A stretch of 41,634 bases of DNA from a virus. The first letter of the stretch is position 1, and every line of letters starts with the position of its first letter. The DNA is taken from positions 1-41,634 of IMG/VR virus record IMGVR_UViG_3300036768_000459. One strand, given 5' to 3'. The notes below the pieces were generated by a model. That model did not search any database and was not told the DNA's origin. It saw only the letters and a program-made list of their open reading frames with translations. Both the position numbers and the translations under genes were made by a program. Positions 32,370 through 39,972 of this stretch are shown here, one piece after another.

Positions 32370-32654
32370 ATGGGATTCATTCCCCGTTCAGACATTCGCC
32401 CCTTCCCGAAACAGACTTACACGGTCTGCCTCGTTTGCCAGACTCCAGAGGGGCCACTGTACCGGATTCTCGAAAGCAAGATCAAAACCCGCAAGCAGGC
32501 TTTTCGGTTTGCTCTCGTTTGGTCGTTGTCGTGGGATCGACGCCTAACCGGACTGCCCGAAGGGAAAAAGTCAATCATCATCAACACGGGTTCGGGTATG
32601 CGGCTCGCCCGAATCAAATGCACGAAGAAGCGGTACCCATATGAAAACAACTAA
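32370..32654 (+). CDS. Hypothetical small basic protein, first gene of the early operon
   Basis: A 94-aa basic protein with CAGGAG 6 bases before ATG 32370. It has one C-L-V-C pair near residue 20 and basic helical stretches but no recognised domain. Its end overlaps the next start by 14 bases, so it is co-translated with the HTH gene. Confidence 0.65.
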   Translation: MGFIPRSDIRPFPKQTYTVCLVCQTPEGPLYRILESKIKTRKQAFRFALVWSLSWDRRLTGLPEGKKSIIINTGSGMRLARIKCTKKRYPYENN

Positions 32655-32838
32655 ACCACAGTTAGAGCCTCTGCGAATGCTGACAGGGGCCGAAGTGTGT
32701 CAGTACCTCGGCATAAGCCCAAGCCATTTGGCCGAGCTGCGAGCAACAAAGAAAATCACCGCCTACCGGATTGGTAGGGGTTTTCAGTTCACACCGTCAG
32801 ACATTGAAAAATACTTGGAGCAACAGAAAGAGCAATGA
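32641..32838 (+). CDS. Excisionase/MerR-type helix-turn-helix protein
   Basis: A 65-aa protein with the HTH_17 pattern L-T-G-A-E-V-C-Q-Y-L-G-I-S-P-S-H-L (residues ~14-30), then I-T-A-Y-R-I-G-R-G-F-Q-F, as in excisionases and small MerR-like regulators. Such proteins bend DNA in excision or regulate early promoters. No integrase is visible in this genome, so a regulatory role is more likely. It overlaps both neighbours, including 4 bases with 32835. Confidence 0.78.
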   Translation: MKTTKPQLEPLRMLTGAEVCQYLGISPSHLAELRATKKITAYRIGRGFQFTPSDIEKYLEQQKEQ

Positions 32839-33611
32839 CTACCGCACTAGCAAACACACAGAAAGCCGAAATCTACGCCCGACTCGCAACAACTGGCGAT
32901 ACGTCCAAACTCTCGCCAGTCGAGAAAGCCCAATACTATCGCATGGCGTGCGATGTGGCAGGGTTGAATCCTGAATTCCAACCGTTCGAGTTTATTTCCT
33001 TTCAGGGGAAAGAACGATTGTACGCCACAAAGAGAGCTACCGACCAACTCCGTTTGATTCACGGCCTTTCAACGGAGATCGTATCACGCACAGAAACCGA
33101 TGGGCTACTCGAAATCGCCGTGAGGGTTTTCGACAAGTCGGGCCGTTCCGAGATCGAATACGGGATTCTCTCGATCAAAAACCTTACGGGCGATGCACGG
33201 GCCAACGCCGTCATGAAATGCCTTACCAAAGCCAAACGACGTGCTACGTTGGCGTTCTGCGGTCTGGGAATTCTCGACGAAACCGAAGTCGAGACGATTC
33301 CTAACGCGGTTGTAACCTCGACGCCTACCCCTGCAATCGCTGCACCGCAAGCGATAACTGTGCCAGTGCAGGCCGAGGAAGCCCAAGCCGAAACCCCTGC
33401 AACTCCCGAAGCCGACCCCGACGCGATATTCCGTAAGGCGGTGGAGATCGTCACGAAATACTACGTCGAACTGAATGATAGTGGGAAAGCGAACTTTGCC
33501 AAACGCCTTGTAGCTAAATTCGGAGCAAGGAGCATTGACGACCTGACCGTTCCGCAGATTGTCGAGCTTGCAACCATCATCAAAGACGCCCAAACGGGGA
33601 AAACCAAGTGA
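32835..33611 (+). CDS. Single-strand annealing-type recombination protein
   Basis: A 258-aa protein. The first ~130 residues have the pattern Y-Y-R-M-A-C-D-V-A-G-L-N-P, then P-F-E-F-I-S-F-Q-G-K-E-R-L-Y-A-T, A-T-D-Q-L-R and K-A-K-R-R-A-T-L-A-F-C-G-L-G. This matches a family of phage proteins placed near RecT/Rad52-type annealing functions. An Ala/Pro-rich linker (~155-195) leads to a small helical tail domain. With the helicase, ssDNA-binding protein and RusA it would support recombination-dependent replication. It overlaps the previous and next genes by 4 bases. Confidence 0.7.
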   Translation: MTTALANTQKAEIYARLATTGDTSKLSPVEKAQYYRMACDVAGLNPEFQPFEFISFQGKERLYATKRATDQLRLIHGLSTEIVSRTETDGLLEIAVRVFDKSGRSEIEYGILSIKNLTGDARANAVMKCLTKAKRRATLAFCGLGILDETEVETIPNAVVTSTPTPAIAAPQAITVPVQAEEAQAETPATPEADPDAIFRKAVEIVTKYYVELNDSGKANFAKRLVAKFGARSIDDLTVPQIVELATIIKDAQTGKTK

Positions 33612-35104
33612 GTGCCACCAAGACACACAAGCCCACGGCAGAACAGCAGGCGATCTACGACGAGATACGCGAAGGTAATTCGCACGTTGTTATTGAAGCC
33701 GTTGCGGGAGCGGGAAAGACTAGCACCGCCGTCAATGCCCTTGATTACGTTCCTCGCGGAATGCGGGTTGGGTTCTTTGCGTTCAATCGCAGCATACGCG
33801 ACGAAATGGCCGAGCGTTTGAAATTTGTTCCGAATGCCGAAGCCCAGACGATTCACCAATACGGACTGCGACTATGCCGTCAGGCTTATGGTTCGCATGT
33901 TGACGCCGAGAAGCTCCCGAAGCTCCTCAAAGCATTGTTTCCCACGATGAAAACGGAAATGCGGTGGGTGTTGGATGCAATCAGTTATCTGAAACGCCGA
34001 GGGGTGAAGCCCTTCGACTTAAACGATAATGAGAATGTGCTAGTGAACGTGCATGACGTTCTTTACCAGTGGGCACAAGAGACAGACTGCGAAGTGCCAG
34101 AGAACTACGCCGATTACATGGATGATATTGCGACCGTCATTGACCTGTGTGCCTCGAACGTGGGAACAGTGGACTATGACGACATGCTCTGGATTCCGCA
34201 AATCCATGAGTTGCAAGGACTGAATTACGATTTGGTCATTGTGGACGAAGCTCAAGACCTCGACGAGAGCAAACAAAACCTTGTCCTCTCGGCAGGCCCT
34301 CGAGCGGTAATATTCGGAGATCGGAACCAGAGTATCTACGCCTTCGCTGGTGCAGACTCGCAGAGTATCCCGAACCTGATTCGACGCTTGGGAAACGTGG
34401 CCGAATTGCCCCTGACCACGACGTTTCGATGCCCTCGTTCGCACGTCAGACTGGCTAACGAGTTTGTGCCAGCGATGCAAGCCCGACCGGGTGCAGCATG
34501 GGGAGAGGTGACTTATTGTACGAATGACGACGCCCTAGACCTCGAAGCGGGTGATATGTGCATCAGCCGTAGTAATGCCCCGCTAGTCAATCTCGCGTTC
34601 AAACTGATTGCCAAGCGGAAACGGGTGACGATTAGGGGTCGAAACTTCGGGGAGGGCATTATCGGGCTAATCAACCGCATGGACGCGGTGAGTATCCCCG
34701 ACCTCACAAAGAAGTTGGCGAGATACCAAGAGGAAGAGACCGCAAAGGCTCTCCTTCGAGAGGCTAAACAGAGCGTGATTGATGCTATCGAAGACCGCGT
34801 AAAATCCGTCCTCACCATCGCGGGAGGTTGTGACTCGGTGGACATGCTGAAAGATGCGATCGGCGACCTTTTCCGAGATGTGCAGTTTAACAACGCAATT
34901 ACCCTTTCCTCGATCCACCGAGCAAAAGGCTTAGAGGCCGACAGGGTGATGATTCTCGACGTGAACCGAATGCCATTGACATGGAAGGGCCAGACGGAAG
35001 AGGAACACCAACAAGAGCGAAACGTGAAATATGTTGCTCTGACCCGTGCGAAACAAACGCTGTTTCTAGCCAACGAGCGAATGCCGGAAATGGAGGGGGA
35101 GTAA
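33608..35104 (+). CDS. UvrD/Rep-like superfamily 1 DNA helicase
   Basis: A 498-aa helicase. Visible motifs are Walker A E-A-V-A-G-A-G-K-T-S-T (~28-38), motif Ia F-F-A-F-N-R-S-I, Walker B V-I-V-D-E-A-Q-D-L (~211-219), G-D-R-N-Q-S-I-Y-A-F-A-G (motif III), T-T-F-R-C-P-R-S (motif IV), S-I-H-R-A-K-G-L-E-A-D (motif V) and V-A-L-T-R-A-K (motif VI). It is complete though shorter than UvrD, with a reduced 2B domain. It starts at GTG 33608, overlapping the previous stop (GTGA). It should unwind DNA 3' to 5' in replication or recombination. Confidence 0.9.
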   Translation: MSATKTHKPTAEQQAIYDEIREGNSHVVIEAVAGAGKTSTAVNALDYVPRGMRVGFFAFNRSIRDEMAERLKFVPNAEAQTIHQYGLRLCRQAYGSHVDAEKLPKLLKALFPTMKTEMRWVLDAISYLKRRGVKPFDLNDNENVLVNVHDVLYQWAQETDCEVPENYADYMDDIATVIDLCASNVGTVDYDDMLWIPQIHELQGLNYDLVIVDEAQDLDESKQNLVLSAGPRAVIFGDRNQSIYAFAGADSQSIPNLIRRLGNVAELPLTTTFRCPRSHVRLANEFVPAMQARPGAAWGEVTYCTNDDALDLEAGDMCISRSNAPLVNLAFKLIAKRKRVTIRGRNFGEGIIGLINRMDAVSIPDLTKKLARYQEEETAKALLREAKQSVIDAIEDRVKSVLTIAGGCDSVDMLKDAIGDLFRDVQFNNAITLSSIHRAKGLEADRVMILDVNRMPLTWKGQTEEEHQQERNVKYVALTRAKQTLFLANERMPEMEGE

Positions 35105-35478
35105 TGAGATCGACACGAAATCGATTGCATAGCACAAGCCTGGTGGCCGTGCAGCGACCCGAAGGGCAAAAGGGTGTTGAGATATGCTCTTGTGTTTTGT
35201 CGTTCGGTACAACCGTGATGGATTTATCCATCTTGTTTCGGATCGACCAACGCGAACTAAAGACCAGTAAAGGAATTAAGATCGTGAAAACCCTGGTCGG
35301 ATCGGCACTAGATGCCACCCGAAAACACCGGCTAACGTCGAGTTGTAACGTACATGGCGAGCCTAAACAATCGCAATACCAATCCTGCATAAACGACATC
35401 GGCAGACGGATATTCTTGGATGATGTTTACAGAACTCTGGACTGGTCGAAAAGTGAATTGATTGGACTGAACGGGTAG
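35104..35478 (+). CDS. Hypothetical protein, end overlapping a tRNA
   Basis: A 124-aa basic frame starting at ATG 35104, overlapping the helicase stop (TAATG). It has no recognised domain, and its last 10 bases lie inside the tRNA-like gene at 35469. The coupling to the helicase favours a real gene; the overlap with the tRNA and the poor composition weigh against it. Another frame inside it encodes a short protein-like stretch (I-A-Q-A-W-W-P-C-S-D-P-K-G-K), so decay is possible. Confidence 0.45.
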   Translation: MRSTRNRLHSTSLVAVQRPEGQKGVEICSCVLSFGTTVMDLSILFRIDQRELKTSKGIKIVKTLVGSALDATRKHRLTSSCNVHGEPKQSQYQSCINDIGRRIFLDDVYRTLDWSKSELIGLNG

Positions 35479-35545
35479 CTCAGTTGGTAGAGCGGACAGG
35501 CGGTATTACCCTGTCAGTGCGTGGGTTCAACTCCCACCCCGTTCA
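35469..35545 (+). tRNA. tRNA-like gene with enlarged anticodon arm
   Basis: Acceptor GAACGGG 35469-35475 pairs with CCCGTTC 35538-35544; the D-arm is GCTC-AGTTGGTA-GAGC; the T-arm is GTGGG-TTCAACT-CCCAC (35521-35537). All are normal. The anticodon arm has 21 bases instead of 17: a 6-bp stem GACAGG/CCTGTC with a 9-base loop CGGTATTAC (35501-35509). By the U33 rule the anticodon might be ATT (Asn), but the isotype is uncertain. No CCA is encoded. Confidence 0.78.
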
Positions 35546-35570
35546 ATCGCCTAAATGAGGATTAGAGGGA

Positions 35571-35972
35571 ATGCGGTACTTTGTGACTTTTAGCTACGAT
35601 CTTGTTCGCTTATGCAATGCCCGAAGCATTGATGTTAGTGAAGGATTGTCGCTTGAAGATGCTCGAAAGTTCTTGCGAAAATTTCCCAGCGTCTGGGTGA
35701 AAGACGACGAAATGAAGAAATGGGAAGCCGCCGTTTCTCTGCTCTTACCTTCGTTGACTCAGTGCGGGTTGCACAGGTTTGAAGACGGAGAGCGAATCCC
35801 CCCGGACTCGCAAGTGCTTCAAATCCTGATGCGACCATCACACGAACTGAGTAGCTTTCACCGAGAGCGTGAGGTAATGATCGGAAACTGGGGAGTATCG
35901 TTCCGGTTAGCAAAGTGTCGTATTCCTCTGGTCTCAACACAAGCTGACTCGCCGGGGAAAGACCGGCAATAG
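35571..35972 (+). CDS. Hypothetical protein
   Basis: A 133-aa protein with AGAGGGA just before ATG 35571. It has an ordered-looking N-terminus (Y-F-V-T-F-S-Y-D-L-V-R-L-C-N) and helical middle, with no known domain. The last ~12 codons overlap the hairpin sequence GGGAAAGACCGGCAA (35955-35969), repeated at 36432-36446, so the true end may be part of an RNA element. It stands between the tRNA-like gene and a secreted protein gene. Confidence 0.55.
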   Translation: MRYFVTFSYDLVRLCNARSIDVSEGLSLEDARKFLRKFPSVWVKDDEMKKWEAAVSLLLPSLTQCGLHRFEDGERIPPDSQVLQILMRPSHELSSFHREREVMIGNWGVSFRLAKCRIPLVSTQADSPGKDRQ

Positions 35973-36027
35973 GTAGCGTGCCGAGCTACGTTGATCGGTC
36001 GAAACACATTCGTTAAGCGTGGTGACA

Positions 36028-36051
36028 GTCGGGAATGAGACCGACATTTTT
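36028..36051 (+). terminator. Probable terminator
   Basis: GTCGG (36028-36032) pairs with CCGAC (36041-36045), followed by five T at 36047-36051. The stem is short. TGACAGTCGGGA (36023-36034) recurs at 36424-36435, where the hairpin lacks a T-run. Confidence 0.5.
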
Positions 36052-36072
36052 CGCCTAAAAGGAGTTGTTTGT

Positions 36073-36351
36073 ATGAAACGGATTTTGTTAGCCCTTGTCG
36101 TCGCTGGAGCATTCGCAAGCGAATCCCAAGCGTGCTTTCTTCGGATGTTTACTTGTGGGCCTTCGCCGGTACGAGTGTTACCCCCACAGCACAAGACGAT
36201 CTACCAAGCCCCACCACCGCAGATAACGGTTGTGAATGGGAAACTGGTTCTGCCCTCGCCGGAATCGTTGGGGATAGACCCGCGACCAGTGCAACAGACA
36301 TCGGGGTATGATGTTCTTCCCCAATGTCCTAACGGGAATTGCCCACGATAA
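36073..36351 (+). CDS. Small secreted protein
   Basis: A 92-aa protein with a clear signal peptide at residues 1-20 (M-K-R-I-L-L-A-L-V-V-A-G-A-F-A, cleavage near S-Q-A). The mature part is Pro-rich with C-P-N-G-N-C near the end, like small planctomycete exported proteins. AAAAGGAG lies 8 bases before ATG 36073. Odd in the middle of early replication genes; it may be cargo affecting the host surface, for example superinfection exclusion, which is inference. Confidence 0.72.
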   Translation: MKRILLALVVAGAFASESQACFLRMFTCGPSPVRVLPPQHKTIYQAPPPQITVVNGKLVLPSPESLGIDPRPVQQTSGYDVLPQCPNGNCPR

Positions 36352-36445
36352 CAACGAAGCAGAGGGTAAGGCGTTTTGATCCCAGTTGTGGAACGTAGCG
36401 AATCAACGAAAAAGAATAAACGCTGACAGTCGGGAAAGACCGGCA

Positions 36446-36525
36446 ACACCCTCGGTCGATAGGCGACCCGAAACAAACTGCCGGAACAGATTTTTTCGTA
36501 GCGGGTTCAACTCCCGCAGGGTGTT
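36446..36525 (+). tRNA. Degenerate tRNA-like element
   Basis: Acceptor ACACCCT 36446-36452 pairs with AGGGTGT 36518-36524, and a perfect T-arm GCGGG-TTCAACT-CCCGC lies at 36501-36517. The D-arm is GTCG-ATAGG-CGAC (short loop). The anticodon stem CGAAA/TTTCG (36469-36473, 36494-36498) closes a 20-base loop holding a nested CTG/CAG helix. It is probably not a functional standard tRNA. It lies in the 36352-36563 gap. Confidence 0.55.
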
Positions 36526-36563
36526 TACGTCTCATGGTGAGACAGTTACACAGAGGTTTAAAT

Positions 36564-37154
36564 ATGTCATTATTAACAGAACAAGAAAAAGCGGAACTGA
36601 TCAAATCGGGTGTGCCTACTCGGTTTCTCGACGCCGACATTCTCGCTCTCGGGGACGAGTTTACCGGCGTCATGCCCAACACTCAACTGCCTGATGCCAA
36701 AGACCTGCCCGAAGGTGAATACATCGGGGAAATCCTCGAAACGCAGATGGACGTAGTCAAGACGACTGGCGAGCCGATCTTGAAGCTGATTATCGAAATC
36801 GTTTCAGGGCCACAAACAGGACTCCCCCACGCCGTTCAAGTTCCGCATTGGATGAGTAAGGCAGACAGTATGGCACGCCTTGCTGGTGATCTTGCTGCTC
36901 TCGGATTCCCTGCCCACACATGGACACCCAAGCACGGCAAGAACCTTGTCCTCGAAGTGACACGACTTCACGCACGCCGACAGATTAAGGGGATTCCTGT
37001 TTCGTTCAAAATCAAGATTGGCGAATCGACAAGGGGGCCACGCGGTTACGTCAACAATCTTGCACGCGTTGCCCCTGAGATCGTGCAAGCCAAGCGAGCC
37101 AAGAAACCCGCAGTAACGTCCTTTACTGCTCCTTCTGAGGATATCCCATTCTAA
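36564..37154 (+). CDS. Single-stranded DNA-binding protein, DUF669-like
   Basis: A 196-aa protein with a beta-barrel core (E-G-E-Y-I-G-E-I-L-E-T-Q, L-K-L-I-I-E-I-V-S-G) like DUF669 phage proteins, which act as ssDNA-binding proteins, and a C-terminus E-D-I-P-F, the acidic tip of SSB proteins that recruits partners. AGAGG lies 7 bases before ATG 36564. It is the first gene of a tightly overlapping replication set ending with the sigma factor. It probably coats ssDNA for the annealing protein and helicase. Confidence 0.78.
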   Translation: MSLLTEQEKAELIKSGVPTRFLDADILALGDEFTGVMPNTQLPDAKDLPEGEYIGEILETQMDVVKTTGEPILKLIIEIVSGPQTGLPHAVQVPHWMSKADSMARLAGDLAALGFPAHTWTPKHGKNLVLEVTRLHARRQIKGIPVSFKIKIGESTRGPRGYVNNLARVAPEIVQAKRAKKPAVTSFTAPSEDIPF

Positions 37155-37531
37155 TGATTATCCAACAGATAATAGACGGCAAAATCAGTTGGCTAACAGC
37201 GTCAGATGTGTTGCAGAATTTGATAGAGGCCACAGACAAGGGCGACGAGAAAGCAAAAAGTGTCGCCCGTGATTTGTGGCAAGTTTACAAAGACCAGTTT
37301 GTTAGCGATCTGGTCTTTTTTCTTCGACACGCTGCCGAGCAAAGCCGACTGGACGAGATATTCGGACAAACGGCACTAGGCAGAGCCTGTGCGGATTTGC
37401 AAACGCTCGTCAAACAACAACAAAACCAAATAAATGAACTGGCCTTAGAAATAGTCAAACTCCAAGCGAAAGGGAACAACAGTGGGTATCCTCGACGAAG
37501 CACGCAAACGACTCGCACAGCAGCAAACTAA
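37154..37531 (+). CDS. Hypothetical helical protein of the replication operon
   Basis: A 125-aa mainly helical protein with its start overlapping the previous stop and its last ~50 bases overlapping the ATPase gene. Residues ~85-105 (Q-T-L-V-K-Q-Q-Q-N-Q-I-N-E-L-A-L) suggest a coiled coil. No known domain. Its location points to an accessory role in replication. Confidence 0.6.
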   Translation: MIIQQIIDGKISWLTASDVLQNLIEATDKGDEKAKSVARDLWQVYKDQFVSDLVFFLRHAAEQSRLDEIFGQTALGRACADLQTLVKQQQNQINELALEIVKLQAKGNNSGYPRRSTQTTRTAAN

Positions 37532-38528
37532 CGATACTCCACTCAAAAACCCGGATACCAAACCTCGAACTCTCGACCATATCACCACGATAGCCGACCT
37601 GAAACAGGCCGGTGCAAAACTCGAATGGCTCTGGAAGGGTTGGATACAAAAGGGTGTCCTCTCATGTCTCGCAGCACAAGGCGGAACGGGCAAAACGCGA
37701 TTTTGTGCCGATCTTGTACGCCGTATGGCTCATCGTATCGAGTGGCCGGATAAATCCCCGCACAACCTCGACGCCGACGATGTGCGTACCTTGTGGGTTG
37801 TGGCCGACAACAACCACGCAGAACTCACCGAAATTGCGACATCGTTCGAGATCGAAGGTAACGTCTTTGTCAACAGTTGGAACGATAGCGTCGAGAACCT
37901 TTATGGCGGGGTTAATCTCGATGACGCAGGGGAAATCAAAGACCTCGAAGAACGGATCGAATTGCTCAAACCGACGATAGTCTTTATCGACACGGTTGGG
38001 AACTCGACAGACAAAAATCTTTCTCGACAGGAAGACGCAAAGGCTTACTATGCCCCGTTGCAGATTGTCGCACGAAAGTACAACGTTCCAATCGTGTGCA
38101 TTACTCACCTATCGGCATCGGGTGAAGCGTTAGGCCGACGTGTACGCGAGAAAGTGAGAACGCTCATTTATCTCTCGAAGCCCGATCCCCACCAGATGGA
38201 TCGGCGGAAATTGTGGGTTGATAAATCGAACTCAGTTCTTCCCCCTGCCCTCGGTGTTACGATGGGAGACAAGGGAAACGAGTACGATTTCAACCCGCCC
38301 GTCGAACCCGACGAATTTGGGCCACCTGCAAAGAAGACAAAACGGTCTGACGCTTGTCTCGAATGCCTTACGGTGTTTTTGGCCAATGGCCCTAAGCCTT
38401 TGACGGAGATTTACGCATTTGCACAAGAAAACAATTATGGGAAAAACACCCTCTACAAACTGCGAGACGAGGGGCATTTTGTCGAGATTGAGAAGAACGG
38501 CAAAAAATACTGGAGCCTACCCGAATGA
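37482..38528 (+). CDS. RecA-fold AAA ATPase (RepA/AAA_25-like)
   Basis: A 348-aa ATPase: Walker A A-A-Q-G-G-T-G-K-T-R-F (~64-72), Walker B P-T-I-V-F-I-D-T-V-G-N (~165-175), then I-V-C-I-T-H-L-S-A-S (sensor strand) and a basic C-terminal domain with a winged-helix-like end. This is the hexameric RepA-like helicase group used by plasmids and phages for replication. The GTG start at 37482 is within the previous gene and has a weak ribosome binding site. No separate primase is visible. Confidence 0.8.
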   Translation: MGILDEARKRLAQQQTNDTPLKNPDTKPRTLDHITTIADLKQAGAKLEWLWKGWIQKGVLSCLAAQGGTGKTRFCADLVRRMAHRIEWPDKSPHNLDADDVRTLWVVADNNHAELTEIATSFEIEGNVFVNSWNDSVENLYGGVNLDDAGEIKDLEERIELLKPTIVFIDTVGNSTDKNLSRQEDAKAYYAPLQIVARKYNVPIVCITHLSASGEALGRRVREKVRTLIYLSKPDPHQMDRRKLWVDKSNSVLPPALGVTMGDKGNEYDFNPPVEPDEFGPPAKKTKRSDACLECLTVFLANGPKPLTEIYAFAQENNYGKNTLYKLRDEGHFVEIEKNGKKYWSLPE

Positions 38529-38890
38529 CTCCATTAGGCCGGAAGATTGCAGAGGTTGCGAAACAGTGGGCCGAGGCTCGAGACGATCCAGAGAGACAAC
38601 GAGAGGAACAACGCCTAGCCCGTGAAGTGGATTCGTTAATCAAACAATATCAAGAACGATACGAGGGGAAATGCAGACCAACTCAAGAGATACTCGAAAT
38701 GACACAAAAAGATGCACATGGGTTTCACACTGATGAGAAGCCTGTGCAATCCCCTGCTGATAACTACCCGATGCTGTGCCAGTGGATTCAAGAGCAAAGA
38801 GCTATAGTTGCTCAGAAATTAGCAATGCCAGCAGAGTTATTTCAACCCGAACCGTGCCCGATTGTGGCAGAGAATCAGGAGACAGGATGA
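38525..38890 (+). CDS. Hypothetical protein
   Basis: A 121-aa charged helical protein joined to the ATPase by an ATGA overlap and to the sigma factor by a second ATGA overlap. The first half is a long charged helix (R-K-I-A-E-V-A-K-Q-W-A-E-A-R). No domain is recognised. Confidence 0.6.
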   Translation: MTPLGRKIAEVAKQWAEARDDPERQREEQRLAREVDSLIKQYQERYEGKCRPTQEILEMTQKDAHGFHTDEKPVQSPADNYPMLCQWIQEQRAIVAQKLAMPAELFQPEPCPIVAENQETG

Positions 38891-39498
38891 ACATATACAA
38901 ACGACGACGGTGCAGTATGCACAAATACACCTACGTCAAACGTGGACGCAAAGAGCATACGTTGAGAAACGATCCTGAGACGGTCGAGCGACTTTGCAAC
39001 GAGTATTACCGACTCACTTGCTATATCGCTAACAGATACAAAAATGTTCCTTTCTCGTTGCGTGACGAGATTGTTAGCGATGCTCTTTTGATCCTGACGA
39101 AGTGCGCGAGGAGTTTCGATTCGTCGAACGGAACGAGTTTCCAGCAATACCTTTCGGCGTGTCTGAGACTGAATTTACCGGACATGATGAAGCGAAGAAT
39201 ACAAAAGGAATTTGCTTCTCTCATGTGTGATGTTCAAGGCGCGGACGGCAATCGAATTTTTGCGACATCACCCGATCATACCATCGAATATGATCATCTC
39301 GAAGAGGTCTGGCACGAGGTTGTTCAAATTCGCAAGGTGTTGACCCAAAGGGAATACGATATCCTCTTGGCATACCAAAGCGATACCCTTGCGGATGTTG
39401 GGAGAAAATTTGGAATAACACGCGAACGCACGCGGCAGATAGTCGAAACTGCGATGCGAAAGGCATACCTTAGACTCAAGAGGATTAGCGAGAAATGA
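38887..39498 (+). CDS. Phage RNA polymerase sigma factor (sigma-70 family)
   Basis: A 203-aa sigma factor. Region 2: L-R-D-E-I-V-S-D-A-L-L-I-L-T-K-C with S-F-D-S-S-N-G-T-S-F-Q-Q-Y-L (~55-95), the core-binding and -10-recognising part. Region 4: L-T-Q-R-E-Y-D-I-L-L-A-Y, then D-V-G-R-K-F-G-I-T-R-E-R-T-R-Q-I-V (~155-190), a clear -35-type HTH. No region 1.1 or obvious region 3. The start is ATG 38887, overlapping the previous stop. It lies just before the terminase genes, so it probably turns on the late genes by a promoter class that the host does not use. Confidence 0.88.
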   Translation: MNIYKRRRCSMHKYTYVKRGRKEHTLRNDPETVERLCNEYYRLTCYIANRYKNVPFSLRDEIVSDALLILTKCARSFDSSNGTSFQQYLSACLRLNLPDMMKRRIQKEFASLMCDVQGADGNRIFATSPDHTIEYDHLEEVWHEVVQIRKVLTQREYDILLAYQSDTLADVGRKFGITRERTRQIVETAMRKAYLRLKRISEK

Positions 39499-39719
39499 CT
39501 AACGAAACAGATTGCTTGATATGCCCGAAGTGTAAGAAAATGTACGATCTCGCAGCCGTCAATTTGTCTTCCCCTGCGTTGTGCAAATGGGGTGGGCCAC
39601 CTGCAAGCGAGCGGACTAACCCAACACCCAAAGAATACTACAAATGGCTATTGAAGACATTCGGAAAAGACGAGGCCGAGCATTATTTGCGTCAGTACGG
39701 CATTGAAGGATTTGCTTGA
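39495..39719 (+). CDS. Small zinc-ribbon-like protein
   Basis: A 74-aa protein with C-L-I-C-P-K-C-K-K-M near residue 10 and another Cys near 30, a possible zinc-binding knuckle, followed by a helical tail. It starts with an ATGA overlap after the sigma factor. Unknown role; small zinc proteins next to a phage sigma factor may modulate RNA polymerase, which is speculation. Confidence 0.6.
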   Translation: MTNETDCLICPKCKKMYDLAAVNLSSPALCKWGGPPASERTNPTPKEYYKWLLKTFGKDEAEHYLRQYGIEGFA

Positions 39720-39756
39720 CCAACTCAACACGTTATCCTCTCACTCGAGGTGAAAA

Positions 39757-39966
39757 ATGACTCTCGATGACTTTACAAACGTGTCCGTAGGTGACTCTCT
39801 CAAATGGGTGGATAGCACCCCACCGAAATCAATCACCGTGCAGGTAGTGACCCCCGAACTTGTTTCTACCGATCTTGGCCTGTGTTGCCAAGCGGTCTAT
39901 CAGCAGGCAGGGAAAGCATACGCTGCACTGATTCCGATTCAACAACTGAAACGACCAAAGGAGTAA
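39757..39966 (+). CDS. Hypothetical small beta-rich protein
   Basis: A 69-aa protein with GAGGTG 6 bases before ATG 39757. It looks like a small barrel (D-S-L-K-W-V and I-T-V-Q-V-V-T-P-E-L-V). No known family. It lies just before the small terminase gene. Confidence 0.55.
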   Translation: MTLDDFTNVSVGDSLKWVDSTPPKSITVQVVTPELVSTDLGLCCQAVYQQAGKAYAALIPIQQLKRPKE

Positions 39967-39972
39967 ACTCCG

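Noticed and set aside
32641-32838. Evidence for an integrated prophage
   Set aside because: An excisionase-like HTH alone is not enough; no integrase or attachment-site repeat was found.
35500-35515. Intron in the first tRNA
   Set aside because: The extra bases are only four, too few for any known bacterial tRNA intron; an enlarged loop or decay is simpler.
38725-38760. Second hammerhead starting at CTGATGAG
   Set aside because: The core start is present by chance inside a gene, but there is no GAAA or pairing for stems II and III.
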